A stretch of 47,795 nucleotides of DNA, taken from Treponema sp. (GTDB lineage Bacteria; Spirochaetota; Spirochaetia; Treponematales; Treponemataceae). Below, piece by piece: positions 15,207 to 23,135 of the stretch. The stretch spans positions 1-47,795 of the forward strand of contig JAGBGX010000001.1 in NCBI GenBank assembly GCA_017935745.1. The letters run 5' to 3'. The number at the start of each line of letters is the position of its first letter. Position 1 is the stretch's first letter. Below the pieces are notes generated by a model. It was not told the origin of the DNA, searched no databases, and was given only the letters and a program-made list of their open reading frames with translations. The position numbers and the translations under genes are program-made.

Positions 15207-17798
15207 TTAGTCAAGAAGCCAGTTTGAAAAGTCATCAGGACTGCGCTCGCTCTGAATTGCTCCGTAGCTGAATCCTTCTTCCTGAAGCTCAGAGGAAAGC
15301 TTTCCGCTGTTCAGGAAGCTCAAGTCAGCGGTGAGCGGGGACAAGTCAACGGATTCTTCAAACTGCATCCCGGAGCTTATGCGCGCGCGCTTGAGCCTGT
15401 ACGCGCCGAGGCTTCTGCCCGCATTGTCTATGTGCTTTTTGCACGGTTCTGCTGGCTGCGTTCCCGGAAAGTACCATGCGGTGATCCTGTGGCCTTCGCA
15501 TTCCGGCGTCAAAAGCCCGCCGCTTTGGGAGCATACTTCAAGCTGAACCAGGCTTTCCGGCGCTTTTTCAAAAAACGGCTTGTACGGCTTTCCTTTGTTT
15601 GCGGCATTCATAAAGTCTCCCCATGCGACACCTGCCAGCGTGGAGCCTGTGATGGAAAGTCCCAGCGACTGCCCCGGCTTGTCGAATCCGAACCAGAATA
15701 CTGATGTGTAGTACGGCGTGAATCCTGCGGTCCATGCGTCAGCCCAGTTCTGCGTTGTTCCTGTTTTTCCTGCGGCCGGCATGAAGAATTTTTTTCCGCT
15801 TTCATCTTCCAGCCTGAATTTGCTGCCGCGGGCTTCGCGCTTTCCTGTGACATAGTAGGTGGAATCCCAGTCAGAGCCGTAGCGCAGCGAGCCGCTTTCC
15901 ACCGTTTTCTTGAGCATTTCCTGCATGATAAATGCTGTTTCTTCCTTTATAATCTGCCGGGCATGCCTGTTCTTTTGCGCGGCTTCTTTTCCCGGGTTCA
16001 TGATGATGTTTCCGTTTTTGTCTTCAATTGAAAGGATTGCTATCGGCGTGACTTCCTTTCCTTTGTTTGCAATTGTTGCGTAGGCTTTTGCGACTTCAAC
16101 AGGACGGACTGAGCAGACTCCAAGACCGAACGGATAGACAGGCTCAAAATGGCGCGGCTCAAATTCGTCCGAACGGATTCCCAGCAGCGAGGAAGTGCGC
16201 TTTATGGCATCTTCAAATCCGATTCCGTCAAGAACCTTGACCGAAGGAACATTCATCGAGTGGGCGAGCGCGTACCACAGTTCAACATCGCCTTCCCATT
16301 CGCCCTTGAAATTCTGCGGAATATATGCCGAGCCGTCTTCCTTATGGAACACAACAGGAGTGTCGCTGATTATTGTTGTCATGGTGAATTTCTGGCTTTC
16401 GATTGCTTCCGCATAGTACAGCGGCTTGAATGTGGAGCCCGGCTGAAGCTTTGCCTGCGTTGCCCGGATAAACTGGTTTTCCTTGTCGTACTTGGAGCCG
16501 CCGACGAGCGCATCGATATAGCCTGTCTCATTTTCCAGCGCAATCATTGTACCTTCGATTGTCGTTTTTTCCGCGTTCTGCTTGATCAGGGCGTTTCCCT
16601 TGCTGATGATTTCCGTCTTAAAGGAATCCATTCCGCAGATCATGGACATGATGTCGATTACGGGGTTGATTTCGTCACGGTACTGGCTGAAGGCAATCGT
16701 CCTGTTCCGCTGCTGGCTCAGCTTCAGGTCAGGCAGATCAAAGACAAGGCTCAGAAGCTCTGAAAACGGAATGTACTGGCTGAAGGCGAACCGCTCGTGC
16801 ATGTTCATTGTGCGCTGATACAGCCTGTTTGCAGCTGCTATATAGTTCTGCATGATTTCTTCTGCCGCCTTCTGGTGCGAAAGGTTCAGCGTTGTGTTGA
16901 CAGTGAAGCCGCTTGTATAGATGTCTTCAGTTCCGTAGATCATGTCTCCCAGAATTCGCCGCACGTATTCGCTGAACCAGGGAGCCTTGTCGTTTTGCAG
17001 CAGATATGCCGATGCGTTTGTCCGTGTGTAGTCGAAGTTTGCCCAGTATGTGTCAAAGCTGTCGTCCGCAAGCTGCCGCGAAATGTAGCCTGCGCTGACC
17101 ATCGCGTCAAGAACGTCCTTTTGCCGCGCCATTGCCCGGTTCGGATGCTCAAAGGGATTGTAATAGGACGGATTTGAAAGCTGAATGACAAGGAGTGCTG
17201 ATTCTGCCGCAGATATTTCAGTGGCGTCATGCCCGAAGTAATACTTGCTTGCCGCATTCACGCCGTATGTTCCGCCGCCGAAGTAAATTTTATTCAGGTA
17301 CAGCTCCAGAATTTCATCTTTTGAGTAGCGCCGCTCCATCTGGATTGCCCACCACAGTTCCTTCAGCTTTCGCTTTAATGAATATTCCTGCCTGTCGCAG
17401 TACAGTGTGCCGGCAATCTGCTGGGTGAGCGTAGAGCCGCCTCCGAGGGAGCTTCTCGAAATGACTCCCACGACAGCGCGCACAAGGGCCTTTATGCTGA
17501 AGCCGTGATGTCCGTAGAAAATTCTGTCTTCCCGTGTCAGAAGCGCATCCTTCATGTGCTGCGGAAGGTTTTTCAGCGCGATGATTTCACGCCGCTCATC
17601 GCTTGCAAATTCAGTGATCAGCTCGCCGTTTATGTCCAGAAGCTTTGTCGGAAGCGCGGTTTCAAAGTCTGTGAAATTTTCCGTGTTCTTTGTGTTCACC
17701 GTGACGGCAAGCCCGGCTCCGAGCAGCGAGCCGAATGCGGCCGCGCAGAGCAGCAGAAGGGCAGTGCAGACCACAGGCGCTTTGCTTCTTTTTTTCAT
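15207..17798 (-). CDS. Penicillin-binding protein 1A (bifunctional)
   Basis: Class A PBP that polymerises glycan strands and cross-links peptides. The 863 residues contain a short cytoplasmic start, a membrane helix (about 9-34) and a GT51 domain with EDRIFYGHHG (90-99, catalytic Glu90) and GGSTLTQQ (120-127). The transpeptidase domain has GSTFK (454-458, nucleophile Ser455), SMN (514-516) and KTGTTQ (678-683). About 110 residues of extra sequence lie between the two domains (310-410). No strong Shine-Dalgarno is seen, only AGGA 5 nt before ATG; the promoter -10 ends 8 nt before the start, so the mRNA is predicted to be leaderless. The operon partner is the ParB-like gene. Confidence 0.95.
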   Translation of the reverse strand: MKKRSKAPVVCTALLLLCAAAFGSLLGAGLAVTVNTKNTENFTDFETALPTKLLDINGELITEFASDERREIIALKNLPQHMKDALLTREDRIFYGHHGFSIKALVRAVVGVISRSSLGGGSTLTQQIAGTLYCDRQEYSLKRKLKELWWAIQMERRYSKDEILELYLNKIYFGGGTYGVNAASKYYFGHDATEISAAESALLVIQLSNPSYYNPFEHPNRAMARQKDVLDAMVSAGYISRQLADDSFDTYWANFDYTRTNASAYLLQNDKAPWFSEYVRRILGDMIYGTEDIYTSGFTVNTTLNLSHQKAAEEIMQNYIAAANRLYQRTMNMHERFAFSQYIPFSELLSLVFDLPDLKLSQQRNRTIAFSQYRDEINPVIDIMSMICGMDSFKTEIISKGNALIKQNAEKTTIEGTMIALENETGYIDALVGGSKYDKENQFIRATQAKLQPGSTFKPLYYAEAIESQKFTMTTIISDTPVVFHKEDGSAYIPQNFKGEWEGDVELWYALAHSMNVPSVKVLDGIGFEDAIKRTSSLLGIRSDEFEPRHFEPVYPFGLGVCSVRPVEVAKAYATIANKGKEVTPIAILSIEDKNGNIIMNPGKEAAQKNRHARQIIKEETAFIMQEMLKKTVESGSLRYGSDWDSTYYVTGKREARGSKFRLEDESGKKFFMPAAGKTGTTQNWADAWTAGFTPYYTSVFWFGFDKPGQSLGLSITGSTLAGVAWGDFMNAANKGKPYKPFFEKAPESLVQLEVCSQSGGLLTPECEGHRITAWYFPGTQPAEPCKKHIDNAGRSLGAYRLKRARISSGMQFEESVDLSPLTADLSFLNSGKLSSELQEEGFSYGAIQSERSPDDFSNWLLD

Positions 17799-17806
17799 AT
17801 TATCCT

Positions 17807-17835
17807 ATAATAGATAAAATCAAATCCAATGTCAA
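17807..17835 (-). promoter_or_regulatory. Near-consensus promoter of the PBP1A gene
   Basis: On the minus strand TTGACA (17835-17830), exactly 17 nt, TATTAT (17812-17807). Eight nucleotides separate the -10 from the ATG at 17798, so the transcript would begin one to three nucleotides before the start codon. Confidence 0.8.
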
Positions 17836-17855
17836 ATGCAGCGGCTGATGATGTA

Positions 17856-17889
17856 TTGACATTTAAAATAGTTTGATATAAAACTATTT
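17856..17889 (+). promoter_or_regulatory. ribD promoter overlapped by a 9-bp inverted repeat (operator-like)
   Basis: TTGACA (17856-17861) is followed 15 nt later by an extended -10, TGATATAAA (17874-17882). A perfect inverted repeat, AAATAGTTT (17866-17874) and AAACTATTT (17881-17889) with a 6-nt spacer, spans the -10 and the start site. ATG 17894 has no Shine-Dalgarno. The repeat could be a repressor operator for the riboflavin operon or a 5'-end hairpin. I do not see an FMN riboswitch here; the gap is too short. Confidence 0.65.
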
Positions 17890-17893
17890 CTGT

Positions 17894-19072
17894 ATGGAAA
17901 CTGATTCTGTCTTTCATCCTGTCCCGGAATGCATGGAGCGGGCGATTGAGCTTGCGCGCCTCGGCGGAGGCGCTGTTTATCCGAATCCGCTTGTCGGCGC
18001 GGTTATTGCACGGGGCGGCCGGATTATTGCGGAAGGATTTCATCATGCATTCGGAATGCTTCATGCGGAGCGGGAGGCGCTGGAAGATGCGCGGAAACGC
18101 AATGCGGATGTCCGCGGAGCCGAGCTGTACGTTACGCTTGAGCCGTGCTGCCACACCGGGAAGCAGCCGCCGTGCACACAGGCAGTCATTGATGCAGGAA
18201 TCAGAACTGTTGTCATCGGGAGCCGGGATCCGAATCCGCTGGTAAACGGAAAAGGCGCGGAGCAGCTGAAGGCGGCCGGCATCACGGTTGTCCGGGATTT
18301 TATGAAGGCTGAATGCGATGCGCTCAACGGAGCATTTTTTCACTTCATTCAGACAAAGCGCCCGCTTGTAACCGTAAAGTACGCTATGACTGCTGATGGA
18401 AAAACAGCCTTGTCTTCAGGAGAAAGCAAGTGGATTTCAAATGAAGAGTCCCGCCGCTATGTTCATTTTCTGCGCGGCACAACAGCTGCCGTCATGTGCG
18501 GTGTTCAGACGGTGCTGGCGGACGACCCGCTGCTTACCTGCCGCCTGGAATCGGAAACTGAAATTGCCTTGAAGCAGCCCGTGCGCGTTGTCCTTGACAC
18601 AGACTTGCGCATTCCTGAAGACTGCAAGCTGGTGAAAACGGCAGGCGAAGTTCCGCTGATTGTGTTCACATCCTGCGCTGAAACTGAAAAAAAAGATGCG
18701 CTTGAAGCAAAAGGAGCCGCCGTTGTCTGTGTGGAAAAATCCGCTGAAAACCGTCTTGACCTTGAGTCCGTTCTTACAGAGCTTGGACGGCGCGCAATAG
18801 ACAGCGTTCTTGTTGAGTCTGGCGGCTCCCTGAATGCCTCCCTGTTTTTTTCGGGGGCGAATAAAAAATGCCTTGCAGACAAAGTGCTGTGCTTTGTCGC
18901 ACCGAAAATTGCCGGCGGAAAAAAAGAGCGCGTGCATTCCCCCGTTCAGGGAGCAGAGTGCGAAAGCCTCTTGTCGTGCGTAAATCTTTCCGCGCCGAGC
19001 GTGCAAAGATTCGGGAGCGATGTTCTGCTTGCGTATGATGTGCTGGAGGACAAGCCGTGTTCACCGGAATAA
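17894..19072 (+). CDS. ribD: Riboflavin biosynthesis deaminase/reductase RibD
   Basis: Bifunctional enzyme of the second and third steps of riboflavin synthesis. The 392 residues hold an N-terminal deaminase with zinc motifs HAE (about 56-58) and PCCHTGKQPPC (about 86-96), followed by a reductase domain with VKYAMTADGKTALSSGESKW and a VLVESGGSLNASLF segment. ATG 17894 has no ribosome binding site and lies about 4 nt after the predicted start site. First gene of the operon; its 3' end overlaps ribE by 16 bp. Confidence 0.95.
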   Translation: METDSVFHPVPECMERAIELARLGGGAVYPNPLVGAVIARGGRIIAEGFHHAFGMLHAEREALEDARKRNADVRGAELYVTLEPCCHTGKQPPCTQAVIDAGIRTVVIGSRDPNPLVNGKGAEQLKAAGITVVRDFMKAECDALNGAFFHFIQTKRPLVTVKYAMTADGKTALSSGESKWISNEESRRYVHFLRGTTAAVMCGVQTVLADDPLLTCRLESETEIALKQPVRVVLDTDLRIPEDCKLVKTAGEVPLIVFTSCAETEKKDALEAKGAAVVCVEKSAENRLDLESVLTELGRRAIDSVLVESGGSLNASLFFSGANKKCLADKVLCFVAPKIAGGKKERVHSPVQGAECESLLSCVNLSAPSVQRFGSDVLLAYDVLEDKPCSPE

Positions 19073-19665
19073 TAGAATGCCTCGGAACGGTAAAGAAAAT
19101 GGTGCGCGCAGGAAAATCATTTTCCATCGAAATTGAATCTTCATTCAAAGAAGAAATCGTCACCGGGGAAAGCATCGCGGTGAACGGAGTCTGCCTCACC
19201 GTCTCATCGTTTTCAGGAAGCAGCTTTACGGCTGATGTTACGCCTGAGACCGTGCGCAGATCATCACTGGGCGTGCTGAGAGCTGGGAGCCCTGTGAACC
19301 TTGAGCGCGCGCTCAAAGCTGACGGCAGGTTCGGCGGGCATATTGTTTCCGGCCACATCGACGGAACCGGGCGGATCGCCGCTTTTGCAAAGGAAGAAAA
19401 TGCCGTGAACATTCAGTTCAGCATGGAAAAAAAACTCGGCGATTATATGATAGAAAAAGGCTCTGTCGCTGTGGACGGCATAAGCCTGACTGTTGCCGCT
19501 GTAAAGCGTCTCGGCTCTACGTGCGTTGTTTTTGCATCAGTCATTCCGCATACCTGGAGCAGCACGGTTCTGAGCAAAAAGCGGTGCGGCGACATTGTGA
19601 ACATTGAATGCGACATTGTCGGAAAATATATCCGTCATTTTGCTGGAGGTGAGCATGAATGCTGA
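19057..19665 (+). CDS. ribE: Riboflavin synthase alpha subunit
   Basis: Dismutates two molecules of 6,7-dimethyl-8-ribityllumazine to riboflavin. The 202 residues begin with the family MFTGIIE and show two lumazine-binding repeats; SIAVNGVCLTV in repeat 1 and SVAVDGISLTV in repeat 2 mark the duplication, with GHIVSGHIDGTG between. The start is GTG 19057, inside the 3' end of ribD, with GGAGGA about 6 nt upstream; translation is likely coupled. The 3' end overlaps ribBA by 11 bp. The symbol ribE follows E. coli-style usage; B. subtilis naming differs. Confidence 0.94.
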   Translation: MFTGIIECLGTVKKMVRAGKSFSIEIESSFKEEIVTGESIAVNGVCLTVSSFSGSSFTADVTPETVRRSSLGVLRAGSPVNLERALKADGRFGGHIVSGHIDGTGRIAAFAKEENAVNIQFSMEKKLGDYMIEKGSVAVDGISLTVAAVKRLGSTCVVFASVIPHTWSSTVLSKKRCGDIVNIECDIVGKYIRHFAGGEHEC

Positions 19666-20878
19666 AAAATTTCAGCTTGTAGAAAAAGCAATTGAAGACT
19701 TGAAGAACGGAAAGCTCGTCATGGTAACTGATGACGAGTCGCGTGAAAATGAGGGCGACCTTATATGCGCCGCGCAGTATGCGTCCGGGAACCTTGTCAA
19801 TTTTATGGCGCGCAATGCCTGCGGCCTTATCTGCATGCCGGTCAGCCAGGAAATTGCAGCGCGGCTCAATCTGTATCCGATGGTTTCTCAGAACCAGGAC
19901 AACCATGAGACCGCGTTCACTGTTTCGGTTGACCATGTTTCGGTTTCCACAGGAATCAGCGCGTTTGAGCGCAGCAGAACAGCAGCGGCTCTTGCCGACC
20001 CGCATTCCTGTGCGCAGGACTTCCGCCGGCCGGGACATATGTTTCCGCTCATTGCAAAGGAAAAAGGAGTCTTTGAGCGGCAGGGGCATACGGAAGCGAC
20101 TGTTGACTTGTGCCGTCTTGCCGGGCTTGCTCCGTGCGGACTGTGCTGCGAAATCCTGAGCGCTGACGGAACAATGGCGCGCCGGAGCGAGCTTGAGCAG
20201 AAGGCGAAGGAATGGAACATCACGCTCATAACAATTGCCGACCTGATTGCATACCGCCGGGCAACGGAGCCGTTTGTGCAGCGTGTTGCAGAAGCTCATC
20301 TTCCCACTAAGTACGGAGACTTTACGCTGTACGGATTCCTTGACACGGTTACCGGCGAGCATCACGAAGCGCTTGTGGCAGGCGACATATCCGGCGGGAA
20401 AAGCGTCCTCTGCCGCGTTCACAGCGAGTGCCTGACCGGCGACACGTTCGGCTCGCTCAAGTGCGACTGCGGAGAGCAGCTTGATGCCGCACTGAAAAAA
20501 ATTTCAGCTGAAGGAAGCGGCGTCCTTGTCTATCTTTCTCAGGAAGGCAGGGGAATTGGTCTTTTGAACAAGATAAAGGCGTACAGCCTGCAGGACAAGG
20601 GGCTTGACACAGTGGACGCGAACCTTGCGCTCGGCCTGCCGGAGGATGCCCGCGACTATTCCTGCGGAATTCAGATTCTAAAGAATCTCGGCGTTTCGCG
20701 CATCAGGCTGATGACAAACAATCCGCACAAAATTGATGCTTTGGGCTGCAAGGAGTGCGGCATTGAAATCACGGAGCGCATTCCGCTTGAAGTTCCCGTT
20801 CAAAAGCACGATGCGTTTTACTTACAGACAAAGGCAGTGCGCATGGGGCACTTGCTTGCAAACGTGCAGCCGCAGTAA
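19655..20878 (+). CDS. ribBA: Bifunctional DHBP synthase / GTP cyclohydrolase II
   Basis: Makes both riboflavin precursors: 3,4-dihydroxy-2-butanone-4-phosphate from ribulose-5-phosphate, and the pyrimidine from GTP. The 407-residue protein has an N-terminal RibB domain ([11 protein letters not shown] near residues 27-37) and a C-terminal RibA domain with the zinc-site region ([17 protein letters not shown]) and QEGRGIGL. I chose ATG 19655 rather than the earlier in-frame start at 19604 because GGAGGTGAGC sits directly before it and the N-terminus matches the family. Confidence 0.95.
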   Translation: MNAEKFQLVEKAIEDLKNGKLVMVTDDESRENEGDLICAAQYASGNLVNFMARNACGLICMPVSQEIAARLNLYPMVSQNQDNHETAFTVSVDHVSVSTGISAFERSRTAAALADPHSCAQDFRRPGHMFPLIAKEKGVFERQGHTEATVDLCRLAGLAPCGLCCEILSADGTMARRSELEQKAKEWNITLITIADLIAYRRATEPFVQRVAEAHLPTKYGDFTLYGFLDTVTGEHHEALVAGDISGGKSVLCRVHSECLTGDTFGSLKCDCGEQLDAALKKISAEGSGVLVYLSQEGRGIGLLNKIKAYSLQDKGLDTVDANLALGLPEDARDYSCGIQILKNLGVSRIRLMTNNPHKIDALGCKECGIEITERIPLEVPVQKHDAFYLQTKAVRMGHLLANVQPQ

Positions 20879-20906
20879 CTGCTCTGGCTGCGTTTCGGAG
20901 GTTTAT

Positions 20907-21383
20907 ATGAAAGTGATTGAAGGAAAAGTTGCCGTTGCAAGCGGCAGCAGCATCAGAGTCGGCATTGTTGCTTCCCGCTTCAATGAATTCATTGTCTCAC
21001 GGCTTGTCTCAGGCGCGCGTGACGGACTGGTCCGCCACGATGTGAATGATGATGACATAACGCTGTGCTGGGTTCCGGGAGCATTTGAAATTCCGTGCGC
21101 CGCAAAGAAGATGGCGGAAAGCGGGCTGTACGATGCCGTCATCTGCCTCGGCGCTGTTATCCGCGGCGCGACAAGCCACTATGACTATGTGTGCGCTGAA
21201 GTTTCCAAGGGAATTGCTCAGGCAGGCTTGCAGTCAGGCGTTCCTGTCATGTTCGGGGTTCTGACGACTGACACGATTGATCAGGCTATAGAGCGCGCAG
21301 GAACAAAGGCTGGAAACAAGGGCTATGACTGCGCTCTCGGCGCCATCGAGATGGTCAATCTGTTCAGGCAGATGCAAGGCTGA
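20907..21383 (+). CDS. ribH: 6,7-dimethyl-8-ribityllumazine synthase
   Basis: Condenses the two precursors to lumazine; forms icosahedral or pentameric shells. It is 158 residues, near the family length. Visible family segments are [15 protein letters not shown], the WVPGAFEIP loop, [17 protein letters not shown] with the catalytic His, and GVLTTDT. CGGAGG precedes ATG 20907. It lies 28 bp after ribBA and ends the operon. I see no clear terminator between it and the tRNA genes on the other strand. Confidence 0.96.
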   Translation: MKVIEGKVAVASGSSIRVGIVASRFNEFIVSRLVSGARDGLVRHDVNDDDITLCWVPGAFEIPCAAKKMAESGLYDAVICLGAVIRGATSHYDYVCAEVSKGIAQAGLQSGVPVMFGVLTTDTIDQAIERAGTKAGNKGYDCALGAIEMVNLFRQMQG

Positions 21384-21464
21384 ACGAGCTGTTTTATGCT
21401 TCTGCTTGCTGAAAAAAAACTGCGCCGATGCACATTATGCCGCGCTGGATAAAAGGGAAAAAAG

Positions 21465-21537
21465 TCGGGCAACCGGGATTCGAACCCGGGACCTCTAACT
21501 CCCGAAGCTAGCGCGCTACCAGCTGCGCTATTGCCCG
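21465..21537 (-). tRNA. tRNA-Pro(CGG)
   Basis: The minus strand folds into a full cloverleaf of 73 nt: acceptor CGGGCAA/TTGCCCG, D-arm GCGC/GCGC, anticodon stem CTAGC/GTTAG with loop TTCGGGA (anticodon CGG followed by G37), and T-arm CCGGG/CCCGG around TTCGAAT. The starting base C and G37 are typical of proline tRNAs. CCA is not encoded. It lies 35 bp downstream of tRNA-Asp, so the two are probably transcribed together. Confidence 0.93.
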
Positions 21538-21572
21538 AATAAACAAGCCGCTTCCTGCTGGAAACGGACAAA

Positions 21573-21646
21573 CGGGATGTACGGGACTCGAACCCGTGGT
21601 CTCCGGCGTGACAGGCCAGCGCGATAACCAGCTTCGCTAACACCCC
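21573..21646 (-). tRNA. tRNA-Asp(GTC)
   Basis: Cloverleaf of 74 nt on the minus strand: acceptor GGGGTGT/ACATCCC (one G-U pair), D-arm GCGA/TCGC, anticodon stem CTGGC/GCCGG with loop CTGTCAC (anticodon GTC), T-arm ACGGG/CCCGT around TTCGAGT, discriminator G. CCA is not encoded. First gene of the tRNA pair behind a strong promoter. Confidence 0.93.
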
Positions 21647-21656
21647 ATGTTCTGTG

Positions 21657-21686
21657 ACTATATCACAAAGTAAGAAAATGTGTCAA
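21657..21686 (-). promoter_or_regulatory. Promoter of the tRNA-Asp/tRNA-Pro unit
   Basis: TTGACA (21686-21681), 18 nt, TATAGT (21662-21657) on the minus strand, ending about 10 nt before the tRNA-Asp 5' end. TATAGT is also the -10 of the rRNA promoter at 47544, so stable RNA promoters share it in this window. Confidence 0.8.
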
Positions 21687-21693
21687 GTAAAAC

Positions 21694-21721
21694 TTGCAAA
21701 TTTGGCAAAGTGATTTATAAT
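21694..21721 (+). promoter_or_regulatory. Promoter of the FHA/phosphatase/kinase operon
   Basis: TTGCAA (21694-21699), 16 nt, TATAAT (21716-21721), then 7 nt to ATG 21729. The start site would fall on or next to the start codon. Its -35 lies 7 bp from the -35 of the divergent tRNA promoter. Confidence 0.65.
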
Positions 21722-21728
21722 AGAATGC

Positions 21729-22073
21729 ATGGCAGATACAACTATTATAAATTCAACTCCCCTGGGGCAGCACCTTGACAAGATTGCTGAAGCGCAGCAG
21801 GTTTCCTACCTTGTATTCAATAAGAAAAAAATTCAGATTGCTGCAAAAATTACAATGGGAAGGGAGCCGGACAATGATATCGTCATCGACTCAAAGCTTG
21901 CAAGCCGTCATCACTGCGTCATTCAGAAAATCCGCGATGCCTATTTTTTGAAGGACGAAGGAAGCACAAACGGAACATTTTTAAACGGCCGCAGAATTCC
22001 GCCGGACAAATATGTAAAGCTGAACAGCGGCGACAAGCTTACGATCGGCTCTTCAAGCCTGATAATCGGGTAA
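21729..22073 (+). CDS. FHA-domain protein
   Basis: A 114-residue protein made almost entirely of one forkhead-associated domain, which binds phosphothreonine. Core residues are present: GREP (about 40-43), SRHHC (about 59-63) and STNGTFLNGR (about 79-88). The first 28 residues are a short leader that could hold the phospho-acceptor or partner site. No Shine-Dalgarno is present; the gene is predicted leaderless. A single base separates its stop from the next ATG. With a kinase and a phosphatase downstream it is likely the phospho-reader of a signalling module. Confidence 0.88.
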   Translation: MADTTIINSTPLGQHLDKIAEAQQVSYLVFNKKKIQIAAKITMGREPDNDIVIDSKLASRHHCVIQKIRDAYFLKDEGSTNGTFLNGRRIPPDKYVKLNSGDKLTIGSSSLIIG

Positions 22074-22074
22074 G

Positions 22075-23103
22075 ATGAATTTGGAACAAAGCTTGCATGA
22101 TTTTCAAAGCCGCCTGCATGAAATAGGAAGCTCCCTGTCTTTGCCTGCGGAAGACGGGCTTCAGTCTTTGCTTGACAGGGCGCTTTCTGCGCTTGAAAAC
22201 GAGTCTCCGCTGTACCGTCCGAAGGATGATTCATCCCGGCCGGGCGGACTGCTTGATTTTTCTTCAGGCCGGCTTCCTGTTGTCATTGTCCCTGATATCC
22301 ATGCGCGCGCTGACTTTCTTCTCCGGCTGGCAGACAGCAGGCTGACGGAAACGGGTGAAACCGTCCTTGAGCTTCTGGACAAGGAGGCAGTGACTGTTGT
22401 CTGCGTTGGGGATGCCGTTCATTCTGAAAGCCGTGCATACAGCCGCTGGATTGAAGGGTACCGGGACTGGGAGGCAGGCGTTTATGCCGGCCCTGCGATG
22501 CAGAAAGAGATGGCGGAAAATTTTTCCACTCTGGAAATAATAATGGAGATGAAAATCCGTTTTCCCGGGCATTTTCACTTTCTGAAAGGAAACCATGAGA
22601 ATGTGCTGAACGAAACAGAACACGGGAATTTCGCTTTCAGGAAATTTGTTCAGGAAGGAAGCATGTGCCGCGACTTTATACGCCAGGTCTACGGCGATGT
22701 GATTCTGCATCTGATCAGCCTCTGGGAAAAGTCGCTCCCTGTCTGCGCGGTTTTCTCTGATTTCGGTGTGAGCCATGCGGAGCCGCGGGAAGCATATCCG
22801 CGCCGGAGAATTATAAACTGCCATGCTGAAGGAAATGAAGATGTGATTGCAGGGCTTACATGGACAAGAAACGATGAGGCGGATGCAGACAGCGTGCAGG
22901 GGCTGATTCAGGAACTGATTCCCGGCTCGGCACGGAAGGGAGCCGCATGGTTCGGCGGACACAGGCCTGTTCAGGAATGCAGCCGGTACAATCTCAGGCA
23001 GAACGGAAAATTTCTTCAGCTTCATAATCCTGAAGAGATGAATGTGGCGCTTGTGGTTCCCGGAACGCAGTTTGATCCTGAGACTGACATAAAAAGCGTT
23101 TGA
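22075..23103 (+). CDS. Calcineurin-like metallophosphoesterase
   Basis: A 342-residue predicted phosphatase. Metal-binding motifs of the metallophosphoesterase superfamily are visible in order: PDIHA (73-77), GDAVH (112-116), KGNHEN (171-176), and a late GGHRP (about 297). The first 60 residues look like a separate helical leader. The GDxVDRG motif of classical PPP phosphatases is altered (GDAVHSES). The start is one base after the FHA stop with no ribosome binding site, pointing to translational coupling. Context suggests it reverses phosphorylation by the kinase encoded next; a nucleotide substrate remains possible. Confidence 0.78.
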   Translation: MNLEQSLHDFQSRLHEIGSSLSLPAEDGLQSLLDRALSALENESPLYRPKDDSSRPGGLLDFSSGRLPVVIVPDIHARADFLLRLADSRLTETGETVLELLDKEAVTVVCVGDAVHSESRAYSRWIEGYRDWEAGVYAGPAMQKEMAENFSTLEIIMEMKIRFPGHFHFLKGNHENVLNETEHGNFAFRKFVQEGSMCRDFIRQVYGDVILHLISLWEKSLPVCAVFSDFGVSHAEPREAYPRRRIINCHAEGNEDVIAGLTWTRNDEADADSVQGLIQELIPGSARKGAAWFGGHRPVQECSRYNLRQNGKFLQLHNPEEMNVALVVPGTQFDPETDIKSV

Positions 23104-23135
23104 GGCGCAGCAGAATTCTGGCGGAGGGGAGTGCA

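Noticed and set aside
17799..17893. FMN riboswitch before ribD
   Set aside because: The gap is under 100 bp and fully used by two promoters; none of the conserved FMN aptamer segments are seen.
19541..20422. 293-residue minus-strand frame inside ribE/ribBA
   Set aside because: Antisense to verified riboflavin genes; no promoter or ribosome binding site.
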